DNA of 64,000 nt from an uncultured Dysgonomonas sp. (lineage in GTDB: Bacteria > Bacteroidota > Bacteroidia > Bacteroidales > Dysgonomonadaceae). The DNA lies in assembly GCA_937875275.1 (NCBI GenBank), contig CALNCC010000146.1, positions 15,806 through 79,805 of the forward strand, given 5' to 3'. The notes below the pieces were generated by a model. The model was given only the letters and a program-made list of their open reading frames with translations, searched no databases and was not told the DNA's origin. The translations under genes and the position numbers were made by a program. This document shows, piece by piece, positions 17,743 to 26,513 of the stretch. Each line of letters opens with the position of its first letter. Positions within the stretch are counted from its first letter, which is position 1.

Positions 17743-17766
17743 GCTTATTGTATTTAGTAAAATTAT

Positions 17767-19032
17767 TTATTCATATCTTATTGATTTTGCAGGTGATATC
17801 TTAGCTATCACGTACGATGGACCTACCATCGTAAGGATAGAAATCAAAAATGTACCGACATTAAGTAATAATATATACCACCAGTTTATTTCCATCGGAA
17901 CTATTGCTGTATAGTATGTATCGGCATCAAGTTTGAATATCCCGAATGTTCTCTGTGCAAATATAATTGCCAGTGCAACAGCATTACCTATCAGCATACC
18001 CTTGAGCACGAGGAAGGACGAAACATACAAAAATGTTCTCCGGATGCTGTCGTCTCTTGCACCTAAGGTTTTCAATACGCCAATCATATTAGTTCGTTCT
18101 ATAATGATAATCAACAATCCTGATATCATCGTAAAAGCAGAGATAGCTAAAGTGAGAATGATGATGATAACGACATTCATATCCAACAAGCCTAACCATT
18201 CGAAAATAGCAGGTTCTATTTCTTTGATAGATTGTGTGTACAATGTATTTCCCTGTTTATCAGTCGTAGACATCATATCTATCCACAGATCGTCTTTCAC
18301 ATTGTCAAGATCGTCAAAGTCATCAATCAATATCTCTATTCCGCTCACAAGATTTTTGTCAGACCATCCGTTTAGCTTCTGCACCAAATCGAGATCAGTC
18401 AAGACAAACATCTTATCATAGTTTTCAAAGTCGGTATTGTATATGCCTTGTATATGCAGTTTCCTTACTCGCGGAGGTTTCATTTCTCCGTCTTGCTGTT
18501 CTATGAAATAGATGAGGAAATTATCGCCTAAACTTAAATGCAGTTTATTAGCAATATATTTTGAGATAATGGCTTTGTTGCCAACAGAATCTTTGGCGTT
18601 AAGAGTTGATCCTTCAACGATGTTTTGCTCAAAGAAGTCCCAACGGAAATCATCTCCTACTCCTTTCAGTACAACCCCCTGAAATGCCGAATCGCCTTTT
18701 ATTATTCCGCCCTTTGTGGCAAATACTTCGGTGTGTTTTATTTCGGGTCTGGAATTTAATTCCTCACGCAGCTCTTCGTCTGCATAGATAGGCAGAGATA
18801 TGTACGACGACTTGGCGTCTAAGTTGGTAATCTGTATATGAGAAGCAAAGCCGACAATCTTGTCGCGTATTGTATTTTTGAATCCGATGATGATAGATAC
18901 CGAAAGGATAATAGCACATAATCCCACTGCTATGCCGGCGATGGCGATTTTTATAGCGGGCGAAGAAGCTCTTTTTTCACCTTTCGTCTTTTGAAAATGT
19001 ATTCGTTTTGCTATAAAAAAATCAAGATTCAC
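17767..19032 (-). CDS. FtsX/LolC-E-like ABC transporter permease
   Basis: A 421-residue inner-membrane protein with an N-terminal helix (AIAGIAVGLCAIILSVSIIIG), a large periplasmic MacB-like domain (about residues 55-265) and three C-terminal helices with the FtsX core, including TMISGLLIIIIERTNMIGV and a late ISPAKSIRYE tail. This is the layout of LolC/LolE, which extract lipoproteins from the inner membrane with the ATPase LolD. No LolD is adjacent here, so the partner must be elsewhere. It starts 15 bp after the true end of the frameshifted ruvB, so it probably belongs to the ruvB transcript. Confidence 0.88.
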   Translation of the reverse strand: MNLDFFIAKRIHFQKTKGEKRASSPAIKIAIAGIAVGLCAIILSVSIIIGFKNTIRDKIVGFASHIQITNLDAKSSYISLPIYADEELREELNSRPEIKHTEVFATKGGIIKGDSAFQGVVLKGVGDDFRWDFFEQNIVEGSTLNAKDSVGNKAIISKYIANKLHLSLGDNFLIYFIEQQDGEMKPPRVRKLHIQGIYNTDFENYDKMFVLTDLDLVQKLNGWSDKNLVSGIEILIDDFDDLDNVKDDLWIDMMSTTDKQGNTLYTQSIKEIEPAIFEWLGLLDMNVVIIIILTLAISAFTMISGLLIIIIERTNMIGVLKTLGARDDSIRRTFLYVSSFLVLKGMLIGNAVALAIIFAQRTFGIFKLDADTYYTAIVPMEINWWYILLLNVGTFLISILTMVGPSYVIAKISPAKSIRYE

Positions 19033-19047
19033 AATCTATGTCTTTGT

Positions 19048-20066
19048 TTAAAATAAAAATCCTTGTTCCGATTCTTTTGTTCTCCCTAAATGCTTATATG
19101 CAAGCTCTGTGACCTCTCGTCCTCTCGGAGTTCGTTTCATAAAACCTTCTTTGATAAGAAAAGGCTCATACACCTCCTCTATGGTTCCCGAATCTTCGCC
19201 TAGCGCGGTTGCAATGGTAGTGATGCCAACCCACCTTTAAATTTGTCGATGATGGTCAACAATATTTTATTGTCTATTTCATCCAATCCATATCGGTCGA
19301 TATTCAAGGCTTCGAGAGAATAGGTGGCAATATCACGATCTATCTTGCCAGACCCTTTCACTTGTGCAAAGTCTCTCACACGGCGCAGCAGAGCGTTAGC
19401 TATACGGGGAGTTCCTCGACTGCGTGATGCAATCTCTGCGGCTGCATCCTTTGAGCATGGTACATCGAGTATCTTTGCCGACCGGATAATGATATTGGTA
19501 AGCGTTTCGTTATCATAATATTCGAGATGCATATTGATGCCAAATCGAGCACGCAAAGGACTGGTAAGCAATCCGCTGCGAGTAGTTGCGCCGATAAGGG
19601 TAAACGGATTCAGCTCTATTTGCACCGAACGGGCACTTGGCCCTTTGTCTATCATTATGTCGATACGATAGTCCTCCATCGCGCTATACAGATATTCTTC
19701 CACAATAGGCGACAGGCGATGTATCTCATCAATAAATAAAACGTCATTCGGCTCAAGTGATGTCAGCAATCCCGCTAAATCTCCAGGTTTGTCGAGCACA
19801 GGTCCTGACGTGATTTTAAAGCCGACGCTCAACTCATTGGCTATAATGTTGGACAGGGTTGTCTTCCCCAATCCGGGAGGCCCATGCAACAAAGTGTGAT
19901 CTAACGACTCGCCACGCATCTTGGCTGCAAGTACAAATATCTTGAGGTTCTCTACGACCTTGTTCTGCCCGCTAAAATTGGAGAAGCTGAGAGGACGAAG
20001 AGCATTCTCAAAATCCCTCTCAGTATCAGCCATATTGCCTTTGTGTATGTCAAATATTTCTTCCAT
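19048..20066 (-). pseudogene. ruvB: Holliday-junction helicase RuvB, interrupted by a C-terminal frameshift
   Basis: The first 278 or so residues are normal RuvB: Walker [10 protein letters not shown], Walker [10 protein letters not shown], the GATTRSGLL sensor, the arginine finger in PLRARFG, and the start of the C-terminal winged helix. At 19230/19231 the frame breaks in what should be [17 protein letters not shown]: the sequence reads GGTGG then GTTGGC, lacking the Pro codon and one more base. The open frame then ends after ten wrong residues at 19200. In the -1 frame the expected ending ([33 protein letters not shown]) continues to a TAA at 19048. Restoring four bases would give the usual length of about 340. 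Genuine mutation and sequencing error cannot be told apart from one sequence. Confidence 0.9.
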
Positions 20067-20077
20067 ATATCAAGACT

Positions 20078-20108
20078 CAAAGATACAGCAATTATTTGCG
20101 AACTTCAA
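20078..20108 (-). promoter_or_regulatory. Promoter of ruvB
   Basis: On the minus strand TTG (20108-20106), a 20-bp spacer, then TATCTTTG (20085-20078), 12 bp before the ruvB start. Both elements and the spacing fit the Bacteroidota consensus. Confidence 0.65.
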
Positions 20109-20139
20109 GAATTATAATTTTTTATAACAGTCCTATTTC

Positions 20140-21459
20140 TTATTTCGCCCTCATGTCTGTCAGCAAAACAGGAAAGTCGTCGCTACCCGACGATTCCTCA
20201 TACACTGTCAGTCCGAAGAAGTGTGTGGCACAGATAAGGTGGTTCATCAATTCCGCTACTATGGTTTCATATTCTTTCCATACAGTAGTGTTGGTAAACG
20301 TATATATCTCCACGGGCAAACCTGTCGACACGGGAGCCAGTTCTCTGACCATAAGCGTCAATGACTGATGAATATTTGGATGATGTTTCAGATAGTTGAT
20401 GCAGTAGGCAATATACACGTCTATATTTGTCAGCATATGTCCCTCTGCGGTCAGTCCGCTATCCATTTTGTCCCAGTCGGCACGTTGCGAGAAAGTTTTA
20501 GTCTTGGTATCTATATATTCAGCCAGTCCGGGCACTTTTTTATATTTGTCAATTTCTTCGTTATTGATAAAGCGTATTGATAATTGTTTTATATAGATCG
20601 CTCTTTTCAGCCGGCGACCTCCCGATTCTCTCATTCCGCGCCAGTTCTGAAACGAATCGGAGATCAACGCGTATGTAGGAATTGTAGTAATTGTCTTATC
20701 AAAGTTGCGCACCTTGACGGTGGTCAGGTTAACTTCCTCAACATCTCCGTCAGCACCATATTTATTCATAGTTATCCAGTCTCCGATCTGCACCATATTG
20801 TTAGTCGATATCTGTATGCTACCTACAAATCCCATAATGGTATCTTTGAACATCAACAGCAACACCGCCGAGGCTGCTCCCATCGCCGTAAAGAATGTCC
20901 CCAACGATTTGTCGGTAATGATGCAATATACACTGCCGGCTCCGATGATATAGAATATAATCTGAACAACCTGCACATAACTTTTCATCGGTTTTTTGTG
21001 AAATGCAGGTTTGGTGCTCAATATATCGCCAAAAGATTTGATGAGTGCCACCAATGTCCATATTACCATAAATACGGCATATATATCAGTCAGCTTTATG
21101 AGGGGGGTGATCATAAACTGGAAATCTTCGAAAATGATACGAATGACTCCCCTTATGAATGTATAAGGTATAATCAGTGCCAAGAAGTGTGGTAATCGGT
21201 TATTTTGGGCAAATTTAAAGAAATCGATATTAGTCAATTTGTATGCCCTGTCTGATATAAAATTGAGAATGATCTTCGTTACTTTTTGCAGTATATATAC
21301 TGTTACTATTGTGATAAGTGTAATCACAATCATTTTGGAAACCATAACCAAGCTTTCCGATACACCCCACGACAAGAGCGTTTTCTCTAACCAATCATGA
21401 ATGGAACCGACAATTGTTTGTAAATCCAGTTCCACGTCCTTTAATTCATCTATTTCCAT
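20140..21459 (-). CDS. Mechanosensitive channel, YbdG type (MscS superfamily)
   Basis: A 439-residue inner-membrane channel that opens under osmotic stress. It has five N-terminal membrane segments and a pore helix in SVYCIITDKSLGTFFTAMGAA. Next is the conserved MscS beta-domain with FVGSIQISTNNMVQIGDWI and the YbdG-specific stretch YGADGDVEEVNLTTVKVRNF, followed by IPTYALISDSFQNW. A C-terminal cytosolic domain of about 180 residues completes it. Length and motif match the YbdG/MscM group better than classical MscS (about 290 residues). It is last in a run with a small lipoprotein (17 bp upstream). Confidence 0.93.
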   Translation of the reverse strand: MEIDELKDVELDLQTIVGSIHDWLEKTLLSWGVSESLVMVSKMIVITLITIVTVYILQKVTKIILNFISDRAYKLTNIDFFKFAQNNRLPHFLALIIPYTFIRGVIRIIFEDFQFMITPLIKLTDIYAVFMVIWTLVALIKSFGDILSTKPAFHKKPMKSYVQVVQIIFYIIGAGSVYCIITDKSLGTFFTAMGAASAVLLLMFKDTIMGFVGSIQISTNNMVQIGDWITMNKYGADGDVEEVNLTTVKVRNFDKTITTIPTYALISDSFQNWRGMRESGGRRLKRAIYIKQLSIRFINNEEIDKYKKVPGLAEYIDTKTKTFSQRADWDKMDSGLTAEGHMLTNIDVYIAYCINYLKHHPNIHQSLTLMVRELAPVSTGLPVEIYTFTNTTVWKEYETIVAELMNHLICATHFFGLTVYEESSGSDDFPVLLTDMRAK

Positions 21460-21476
21460 TTCTTAGTATGGGTCTT

Positions 21477-21869
21477 TTAATTCTTTTTTCTACGCAGGAA
21501 TTTATAATCCTTATCAAAAATTACTTCAATTGTATCATTCATGTTATACACTCGTCCACTCTGTGCAAGAAACACTTTCACCGAGTCGGTTTCGTGATGC
21601 TCACCTTTATACCTCCAATTGCCTGACACATACGCTTTTAGAATATACGTATCTTCCGGCGTTTGCTTATCCTCTTCGGCCATTTCTTCATACGATATAG
21701 GAGTGATCTGTTTTATTGTCGTTATTGTCTTATTCTTCTCGTCGCCTTCTCTGAAATGAAGTTTGACATTTGCTACCATCTGCTCCATACGGCGTGTATA
21801 GGTTATGTCGCACGACACGAATGAAAATATTAATGCTACAAAAAGCGTATGTGTGATAATGCGTCTCAT
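21477..21869 (-). CDS. Small lipoprotein, unknown function
   Basis: From the ATG at 21869 the product is a 130-residue protein with a lipobox (FSFVSC, Cys near residue 20). The frame is open to 21935, but the extra 22 residues precede the signal sequence and would spoil it, so the internal ATG is preferred. The mature part is charged with some strands (DTIEVIFDKDYKFLRRKK at the end) and has no domain I know. It lies between the flotillin gene and the YbdG-type channel on the same strand. Confidence 0.7.
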   Translation of the reverse strand: MRRIITHTLFVALIFSFVSCDITYTRRMEQMVANVKLHFREGDEKNKTITTIKQITPISYEEMAEEDKQTPEDTYILKAYVSGNWRYKGEHHETDSVKVFLAQSGRVYNMNDTIEVIFDKDYKFLRRKKN

Positions 21870-21949
21870 AAGCGGATTTTGTTTAAACAAGAAAAGCTTG
21901 TAAGATATTGAATGTATCCTGCCAAGCTTTTCCATCTGGTTATAAAAAT

Positions 21950-23470
21950 TTACTTATTTTTTTTGTCGTCTTTCGTTGTTTTGTCTTCGCCAGCCAAAGG
22001 GATAGTTACCGTCTCTTTCGCGTCTTCTCCTTTCAGATAAGTAGGAAGGTTCATTCCTGCCATATTGAACAAATCATTTAAAGGGGGAACAGATTTCATC
22101 AACCCCGACATAAAGTTAGCTGTCGTAGTTTGGTTATTACCGGCACCTGCACCATTCGGCGAATCCCAAACAGTAATCTTATCAATCTTGATATTCTTGA
22201 TGGCTTCCACCTGAGTTTTAACCAGTTCCGGCAACTTTTCGATCAACAACAATTGGTATGCAGCAGTAGGATCGTTGTTGGCAGCGTGTACCATATCTTT
22301 GTATCCTTCTGCCTGCTTGGTCAATATTTCGTAGATACCTCTCGCTTCTGCATCCATTTTTGCAAATATTGCATCGGCTTCCCCTTTTGCTTGCTCTCTT
22401 AGCTTTTCTGCTTGCGCCTGTGCTTCGATGATGATCTTTTGTTTTTCAATTTCAGTTGGCACCACTACATTGGCAATCTGCGTAGAACGTTCTCTTTCGG
22501 CACGAGCCAACTCGGCATTCTTTTCCGCAAGATATGCTTCTTCCAAAGCTTTCGCTTGTTGTACTTTCTCAGCAGCGATGGCGATTTTCAGAGCTTCAGC
22601 TTCTTTTTCACGACGTTGAGCGTCGGAATTAGCAATGGTAATCTTAGCGATATTTTCCCCTTCAACAGCAATTGAGTTTGCTTCTGCCACTTTCACACGA
22701 GTATCTCTCGTTGCTTCTGCCTTACCAATAGATTCATCTCTGCTGGCTCCGGCAATACTTACCTCTCTATCTTTCTGCGTAATAGCTATTTTCACATCAC
22801 GATCACGCGTTGTTTCGGCTATTTTCACATCACGATCTCGATCTGCAATAGCTTTCCCTGTTTCTCCAAGTTTTTCTTGTTCCGCCACGCTTACTTTCGC
22901 TTCATTGATAGCTTTTGCAGCAGCTTCTTTTCCTAATGCCTCGATGTATCCTGACTCGTCATTGATGTCGGTTACGTTCACATTGATCAGTTTCAGACCT
23001 ATTTTGCGAAGCTCGGTATCAACATTTACAGATATATTATCTAAAAATTTATCTCTGTCCGAGTTGATTTCTTCGATCATCATCGTTGCGATAACTAGAC
23101 GTAGCTGCCCCAACAAGCGTTCTGCGGCATTGTTCATATTATCTTTTTCCGTAGAGATAGCAATCGTAAAACGACAAGGAACATCAACACGAATATTCTG
23201 CTTACTCAGCGCACTTTTCAGGTTTGCCTCAATCGAAATCGGCTTAAGATCAAGATATGCAAAATCCTGTATAACAGGAACAATAAAGGCTCCACCACCG
23301 TGAATACATTTCGCTGATGCACCTCCTGTTCGTCCATACACAACAAGTATCTTATCGGATGGGCAACGCTTGTATCTCGATGCCATCGCCGCTACGAGCA
23401 CACATACAACTATCGCCGCTGCAATAACAATAACAAGAGCTCCTCCTCCGTCAAAAAAGTTTAAATCCAT
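21950..23470 (-). CDS. Flotillin family protein
   Basis: A 506-residue membrane scaffold protein. An N-terminal helix (residues about 10-30) is followed by an SPFH domain (KILVVYGRTGG... through LINVNVTDINDESGYIEALG), then a long alanine/glutamate-rich flotillin coiled coil. The coil includes a run of near-repeats spaced about 11 residues: RDRDVKIAETT, RDRDVKIAITQ, KDREVSIAGAS, RDESIGKAEAT, RDTRVKVAEAN. The C-terminus is a disordered, lysine-rich tail. Flotillins organise membrane microdomains. It lies 38 bp downstream of an NfeD-like membrane partner, the usual pairing for the family. Confidence 0.95.
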   Translation of the reverse strand: MDLNFFDGGGALVIVIAAAIVVCVLVAAMASRYKRCPSDKILVVYGRTGGASAKCIHGGGAFIVPVIQDFAYLDLKPISIEANLKSALSKQNIRVDVPCRFTIAISTEKDNMNNAAERLLGQLRLVIATMMIEEINSDRDKFLDNISVNVDTELRKIGLKLINVNVTDINDESGYIEALGKEAAAKAINEAKVSVAEQEKLGETGKAIADRDRDVKIAETTRDRDVKIAITQKDREVSIAGASRDESIGKAEATRDTRVKVAEANSIAVEGENIAKITIANSDAQRREKEAEALKIAIAAEKVQQAKALEEAYLAEKNAELARAERERSTQIANVVVPTEIEKQKIIIEAQAQAEKLREQAKGEADAIFAKMDAEARGIYEILTKQAEGYKDMVHAANNDPTAAYQLLLIEKLPELVKTQVEAIKNIKIDKITVWDSPNGAGAGNNQTTTANFMSGLMKSVPPLNDLFNMAGMNLPTYLKGEDAKETVTIPLAGEDKTTKDDKKNK

Positions 23471-23508
23471 AATTTTCTTTGTATTTATATATATTTGTTA
23501 AATTATTT

Positions 23509-24078
23509 TCAGATAGGCTTTACTATAAGCATGTTATCCTCCAATGCTGTAATTCTGACCACCATTCCAGTCTTCAAATCCATATCGGAAGGATTCATTG
23601 CTGTAAGTTCGCGGGTAGATCCATTTACGCTCACAAACACTTTACCTTTTCCCTTATTGTTAGCCGGAATATTAGTATATACGTCAGCCGTTTTTCCAAC
23701 AGTATCTTCGATATTGAACGAATTATCTTCGGCAAGCCTCATCATGGCTCTCATTATGAAAAAGAATAGCGCAACAAAAACACAACCGATCAATGCAGCT
23801 ACGAGGCTCAATATAATTTTGTTGTCAAACGAATAATAGAGTCCGACTCCTGCCCATCCCAATCCTAAAAGGAAATTGATAAGGTTACGCAGCGAAAACA
23901 GTTGGAACGAGGAACCTGCATCATCGAAATTACTGTCGAAATCGGCATCAACACCCGTGTCCGAATCTGCCCCCATAAAGGTCATAATAGTCTGTATAAT
24001 AAATATTATGCTGGCAGCTATTGCGATATACCAATATATCTGCAAGGTAGAATCCATATTTGAAAAAAACTCTTTCAT
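23509..24078 (-). CDS. NfeD-like membrane protein, flotillin partner
   Basis: A 189-residue protein with an N-terminal helix (YWYIAIAASIIFIIQTIM), an acidic loop (GADSDTGVDADFDSNFDD) and two further helices. A C-terminal OB-fold-like domain follows, with GKTADVYTNIPANNKGKGK and ELTAMNPSDMDLKTGMVV. This is the YqiJ/NfeD arrangement found beside flotillins, where the OB domain is thought to contact the SPFH protein. It is first in the run NfeD-like, flotillin, lipoprotein, channel. A promoter with both elements lies 35 bp upstream. Confidence 0.85.
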   Translation of the reverse strand: MKEFFSNMDSTLQIYWYIAIAASIIFIIQTIMTFMGADSDTGVDADFDSNFDDAGSSFQLFSLRNLINFLLGLGWAGVGLYYSFDNKIILSLVAALIGCVFVALFFFIMRAMMRLAEDNSFNIEDTVGKTADVYTNIPANNKGKGKVFVSVNGSTRELTAMNPSDMDLKTGMVVRITALEDNMLIVKPI

Positions 24079-24112
24079 AGCAGTACTTATTTTAGAAATT
24101 ATTTGGTTTACA

Positions 24113-24142
24113 CAAATTTAATAAAATTCCTCAATTCACCAA
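24113..24142 (-). promoter_or_regulatory. Promoter of the NfeD/flotillin unit
   Basis: The minus strand carries TTG (24142-24140), a 19-bp spacer and TAAATTTG (24120-24113), 35 bp before the start codon. Confidence 0.6.
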
Positions 24143-24223
24143 GTGTATTTAGATAAAAAAACGGGCTTGTTGCTGATAAAATATAATTACCTTCGCTCAG
24201 TTTTTATTCAAACCAAAACTTAA

Positions 24224-25417
24224 ATGATGATTATGAAAAACTGGTTATTTATTCCGATATTAATATTTACGCTTCTCCTTAGCAGCTACAGCAGTTATAC
24301 TCCGCCATCCTTAGTTGCCGAGATTGACGGCTTAGGCAATGACACTATTCTTTTATTTATTCATCCATTATCAGAGGCAGTTGAAAATGACGCTAATTTA
24401 AAACAGGACACAATCGTCGCAAAGGACAACCGATTTGAATATACAGTTCCGTACGATGGCGATGCATTGGTATATTTTGTACCTAATTCGTTGACAAAAT
24501 CGGAGACAGGAAGGAGATCCCTTTCTTTCTCGGGATTGATTCCGGTGATGATAAAATCGGGTAAACAGGTAAAACTAAAGGGTAAATTAGACGGTTCTTA
24601 CATAGAATACAGCACTGACGACAAGGGGTTCAATAGCGATTACATGGCCAGCAGAAATGAATACAAGAATCTCCTTTTGGGGATGGATAGCCTAAACAAT
24701 CTAATTCAGTTCTACACCATGTCCCCTCAAGCTCCACAGAATCAGGACAAATTGATTCATTCTTTGTTCGATAAAAGAAATGCAATTAGATACGAGCAAG
24801 ATAAAGTGATGGTCAACTATATGAAAAAGAATTTAGACAAAGATTTATCAGGCTATTATCTGTTGCGGCGACCGACTGAATATTTCATTGAATATTATGA
24901 CCAGTTAGAAAACAGCGTGAAGAATGGTGCGTTTAAAGTTCAATTGGATAAAATGTTGGTTGAGGCTAAAAAATATGAACAAAAAATAGAGAACGAGTCG
25001 AATGTAAAAGCTGGAGAAACAGCTCCCGACTTCACACTCAAAGATATTGAGGGAAATGATTTTACGCTATCATCAATAAAAGGGAAATATATTGTTCTCG
25101 ACTTTTGGGGCAGTTGGTGTGGTCCGTGTATCAGTGGATTTCCTCATATGAAAGAGTATTACAATAAATATAAAGACAAGGTCGAGTTTGTCGGGATTGC
25201 ATGTAAGGACAAAGAAGACAAATGGAAAAACGCTGTGGACAAGGCAGAACTCACATGGGTTCAATTGATAAACGACCCGAGTCGGGACGTAACTGTAACT
25301 TATTCCATTATGGCCTATCCGACAAAGATCATACTCGATGAAAATAGGAAAATCATAGCATTTATTCGGGGCGAATCTGTCGAGTTTTACAACAAGCTGG
25401 ACGAGATACTCGAATAA
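24224..25417 (+). CDS. TlpA-like thioredoxin with DUF4369-type N-terminus
   Basis: A 397-residue exported protein: a hydrophobic signal (WLFIPILIFTLLLSSY), a beta-rich DUF4369-like domain to about residue 130, a helical linker, then an AhpC/TSA-thioredoxin domain from about residue 262 (AGETAPDFTLKDIEG). The redox pair is in WGSWCGPC and the cis-Pro in AYPTKIILDENRK. Such proteins pass reducing equivalents to periplasmic or cytochrome-maturation substrates. There is no lipobox cysteine. The gene stands alone; a start at the fourth codon is equally possible. Confidence 0.9.
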   Translation: MMIMKNWLFIPILIFTLLLSSYSSYTPPSLVAEIDGLGNDTILLFIHPLSEAVENDANLKQDTIVAKDNRFEYTVPYDGDALVYFVPNSLTKSETGRRSLSFSGLIPVMIKSGKQVKLKGKLDGSYIEYSTDDKGFNSDYMASRNEYKNLLLGMDSLNNLIQFYTMSPQAPQNQDKLIHSLFDKRNAIRYEQDKVMVNYMKKNLDKDLSGYYLLRRPTEYFIEYYDQLENSVKNGAFKVQLDKMLVEAKKYEQKIENESNVKAGETAPDFTLKDIEGNDFTLSSIKGKYIVLDFWGSWCGPCISGFPHMKEYYNKYKDKVEFVGIACKDKEDKWKNAVDKAELTWVQLINDPSRDVTVTYSIMAYPTKIILDENRKIIAFIRGESVEFYNKLDEILE

Positions 25418-25501
25418 GTCATAATCCTCTGGATGTCTGATCAGTGGCTCGCATTCAGAAATAAAGCTTTTAGAATACTTATTTTTCTCTCAAAAAATCA
25501 C

Positions 25502-25509
25502 TACTTTTG
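25502..25509 (+). promoter_or_regulatory. -7 box of the formate/nitrite transporter gene
   Basis: TACTTTTG matches TAnnTTTG and lies 18 bp before the ATG at 25528. It overlaps the in-frame TTG at 25507, which rules that codon out as the normal start. Confidence 0.6.
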
Positions 25510-25527
25510 GCGAATTTTTTGAGAGAA

Positions 25528-26328
25528 ATGAAAAGTTATTATAGCCCTAAAGAAACGACAGCACAATTTGCTGCCTCAGGTATCTACAAGAGTAAGTTAC
25601 CACTATCTAAGTTTTGTCTGTTAGCAACCCTCGGTGGAGTTTTTATCGCCTTCGGAGGTTTTCTGTCCGTCATCATCGCCGGAGGAATGCCGGGTGTTGG
25701 TGCCGAAAATCCGGGATTGATTAAATTTATTGCCGGAGCAGCTTTCCCCGTCGGTCTCATTATGGTATCTGTAACCGGAGCCGATCTGTTCACAAGCGAT
25801 TGTGCAGCACTCGCCTACCCTGCTCTGCAAAAGCAGATTAAAATATCTACATTCGTCAAAATACTTATCTTGTCATACCTGTTCAATGGTATAGGTGCGC
25901 AACTTGTTGCCGGATTACTATCTTCGGGCTTAGGCTATTTCGACAAAGAACCGTGGCAATCGTATCTACATCACTATTCAGAAGCTAAGGTAAACCAAGA
26001 TTTCCTTAAGGTATTCATCAAAGGTATCGGTGCTAACTGGCTTGTCTGCTTAGGTATGTGGATGGGCTATGCCTCGAAAAGCATCGAAGGAAAATGTATA
26101 GGAATATGGATTCCCGTTATGCTTTTCGTTACGTTAGGATACGAGCACTCCATTGCCAATCTCTTCTTTATTCCTGCTGCAATATATTCGGGTGCAGACA
26201 TCATGTGGAGCGATTTCATCTTGCAGAACCTACTCCCCGCAACCTTAGGCAATCTCGTCGGCGGGTCGTTGCTCGTTGGTTGCGTGTATTGGTTCTTGTA
26301 TCTGAAAGAAGAGAATACTGCCCACTAA
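25528..26328 (+). CDS. Formate/nitrite transporter family channel
   Basis: An inner-membrane pentameric channel of the FocA/NirC family, about 266 residues from the ATG at 25528. Six helices can be marked. The segment GGMPGVGAENPGLIKFIAGAAFPVG precedes the broken helix SVTGADLFTSDC; further features are GIGANWLVCLGMWMGYASKS (third pore helix) and a late NLVGGSLLVG. The frame continues upstream to a TTG at 25507, but that codon lies within the promoter box. It is monocistronic. Substrate (formate, nitrite or hydrosulfide) cannot be read from the sequence. Confidence 0.93.
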   Translation: MKSYYSPKETTAQFAASGIYKSKLPLSKFCLLATLGGVFIAFGGFLSVIIAGGMPGVGAENPGLIKFIAGAAFPVGLIMVSVTGADLFTSDCAALAYPALQKQIKISTFVKILILSYLFNGIGAQLVAGLLSSGLGYFDKEPWQSYLHHYSEAKVNQDFLKVFIKGIGANWLVCLGMWMGYASKSIEGKCIGIWIPVMLFVTLGYEHSIANLFFIPAAIYSGADIMWSDFILQNLLPATLGNLVGGSLLVGCVYWFLYLKEENTAH

Positions 26329-26463
26329 ATCGCATCCAAATTTCCTTTCTAAAGATCGTCATTTACCGCTCATCTATCCCCATCGTAGGAGAAGAGAAGC
26401 TATCTTATGCAAGATAAGAAGATAAACTCTACCTTATTTTGCTGTGGTCTTCTTTATTTTTAG

Positions 26464-26471
26464 TAATTTTG
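26464..26471 (+). promoter_or_regulatory. -7 box upstream of pheT
   Basis: TAATTTTG, 42 bp before the pheT start. A TTTG at 26437-26440 could be the -33 element, with a slightly long 23-bp spacer. Confidence 0.5.
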
Positions 26472-26513
26472 GCGGACTTGAAAATAAAATACATATAATC
26501 ATCTTTTTATATT

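Noticed and set aside
20584..21195. A 203-codon plus-strand ORF opposite the mechanosensitive channel gene
   Set aside because: The minus-strand channel is unambiguous, and the plus ORF has no recognisable sequence and no promoter.
22600..22900. Near-repeats in the flotillin gene as a possible CRISPR-like array
   Set aside because: The repeats are imperfect, about 33 bp long without spacers, and code for the regular flotillin coiled coil.
22635..23303. A 222-codon plus-strand ORF opposite flotillin
   Set aside because: It results from the repetitive Ala/Glu codons of the flotillin coiled coil read on the other strand; the Ser/Ile/Phe-rich product is typical of such shadows.
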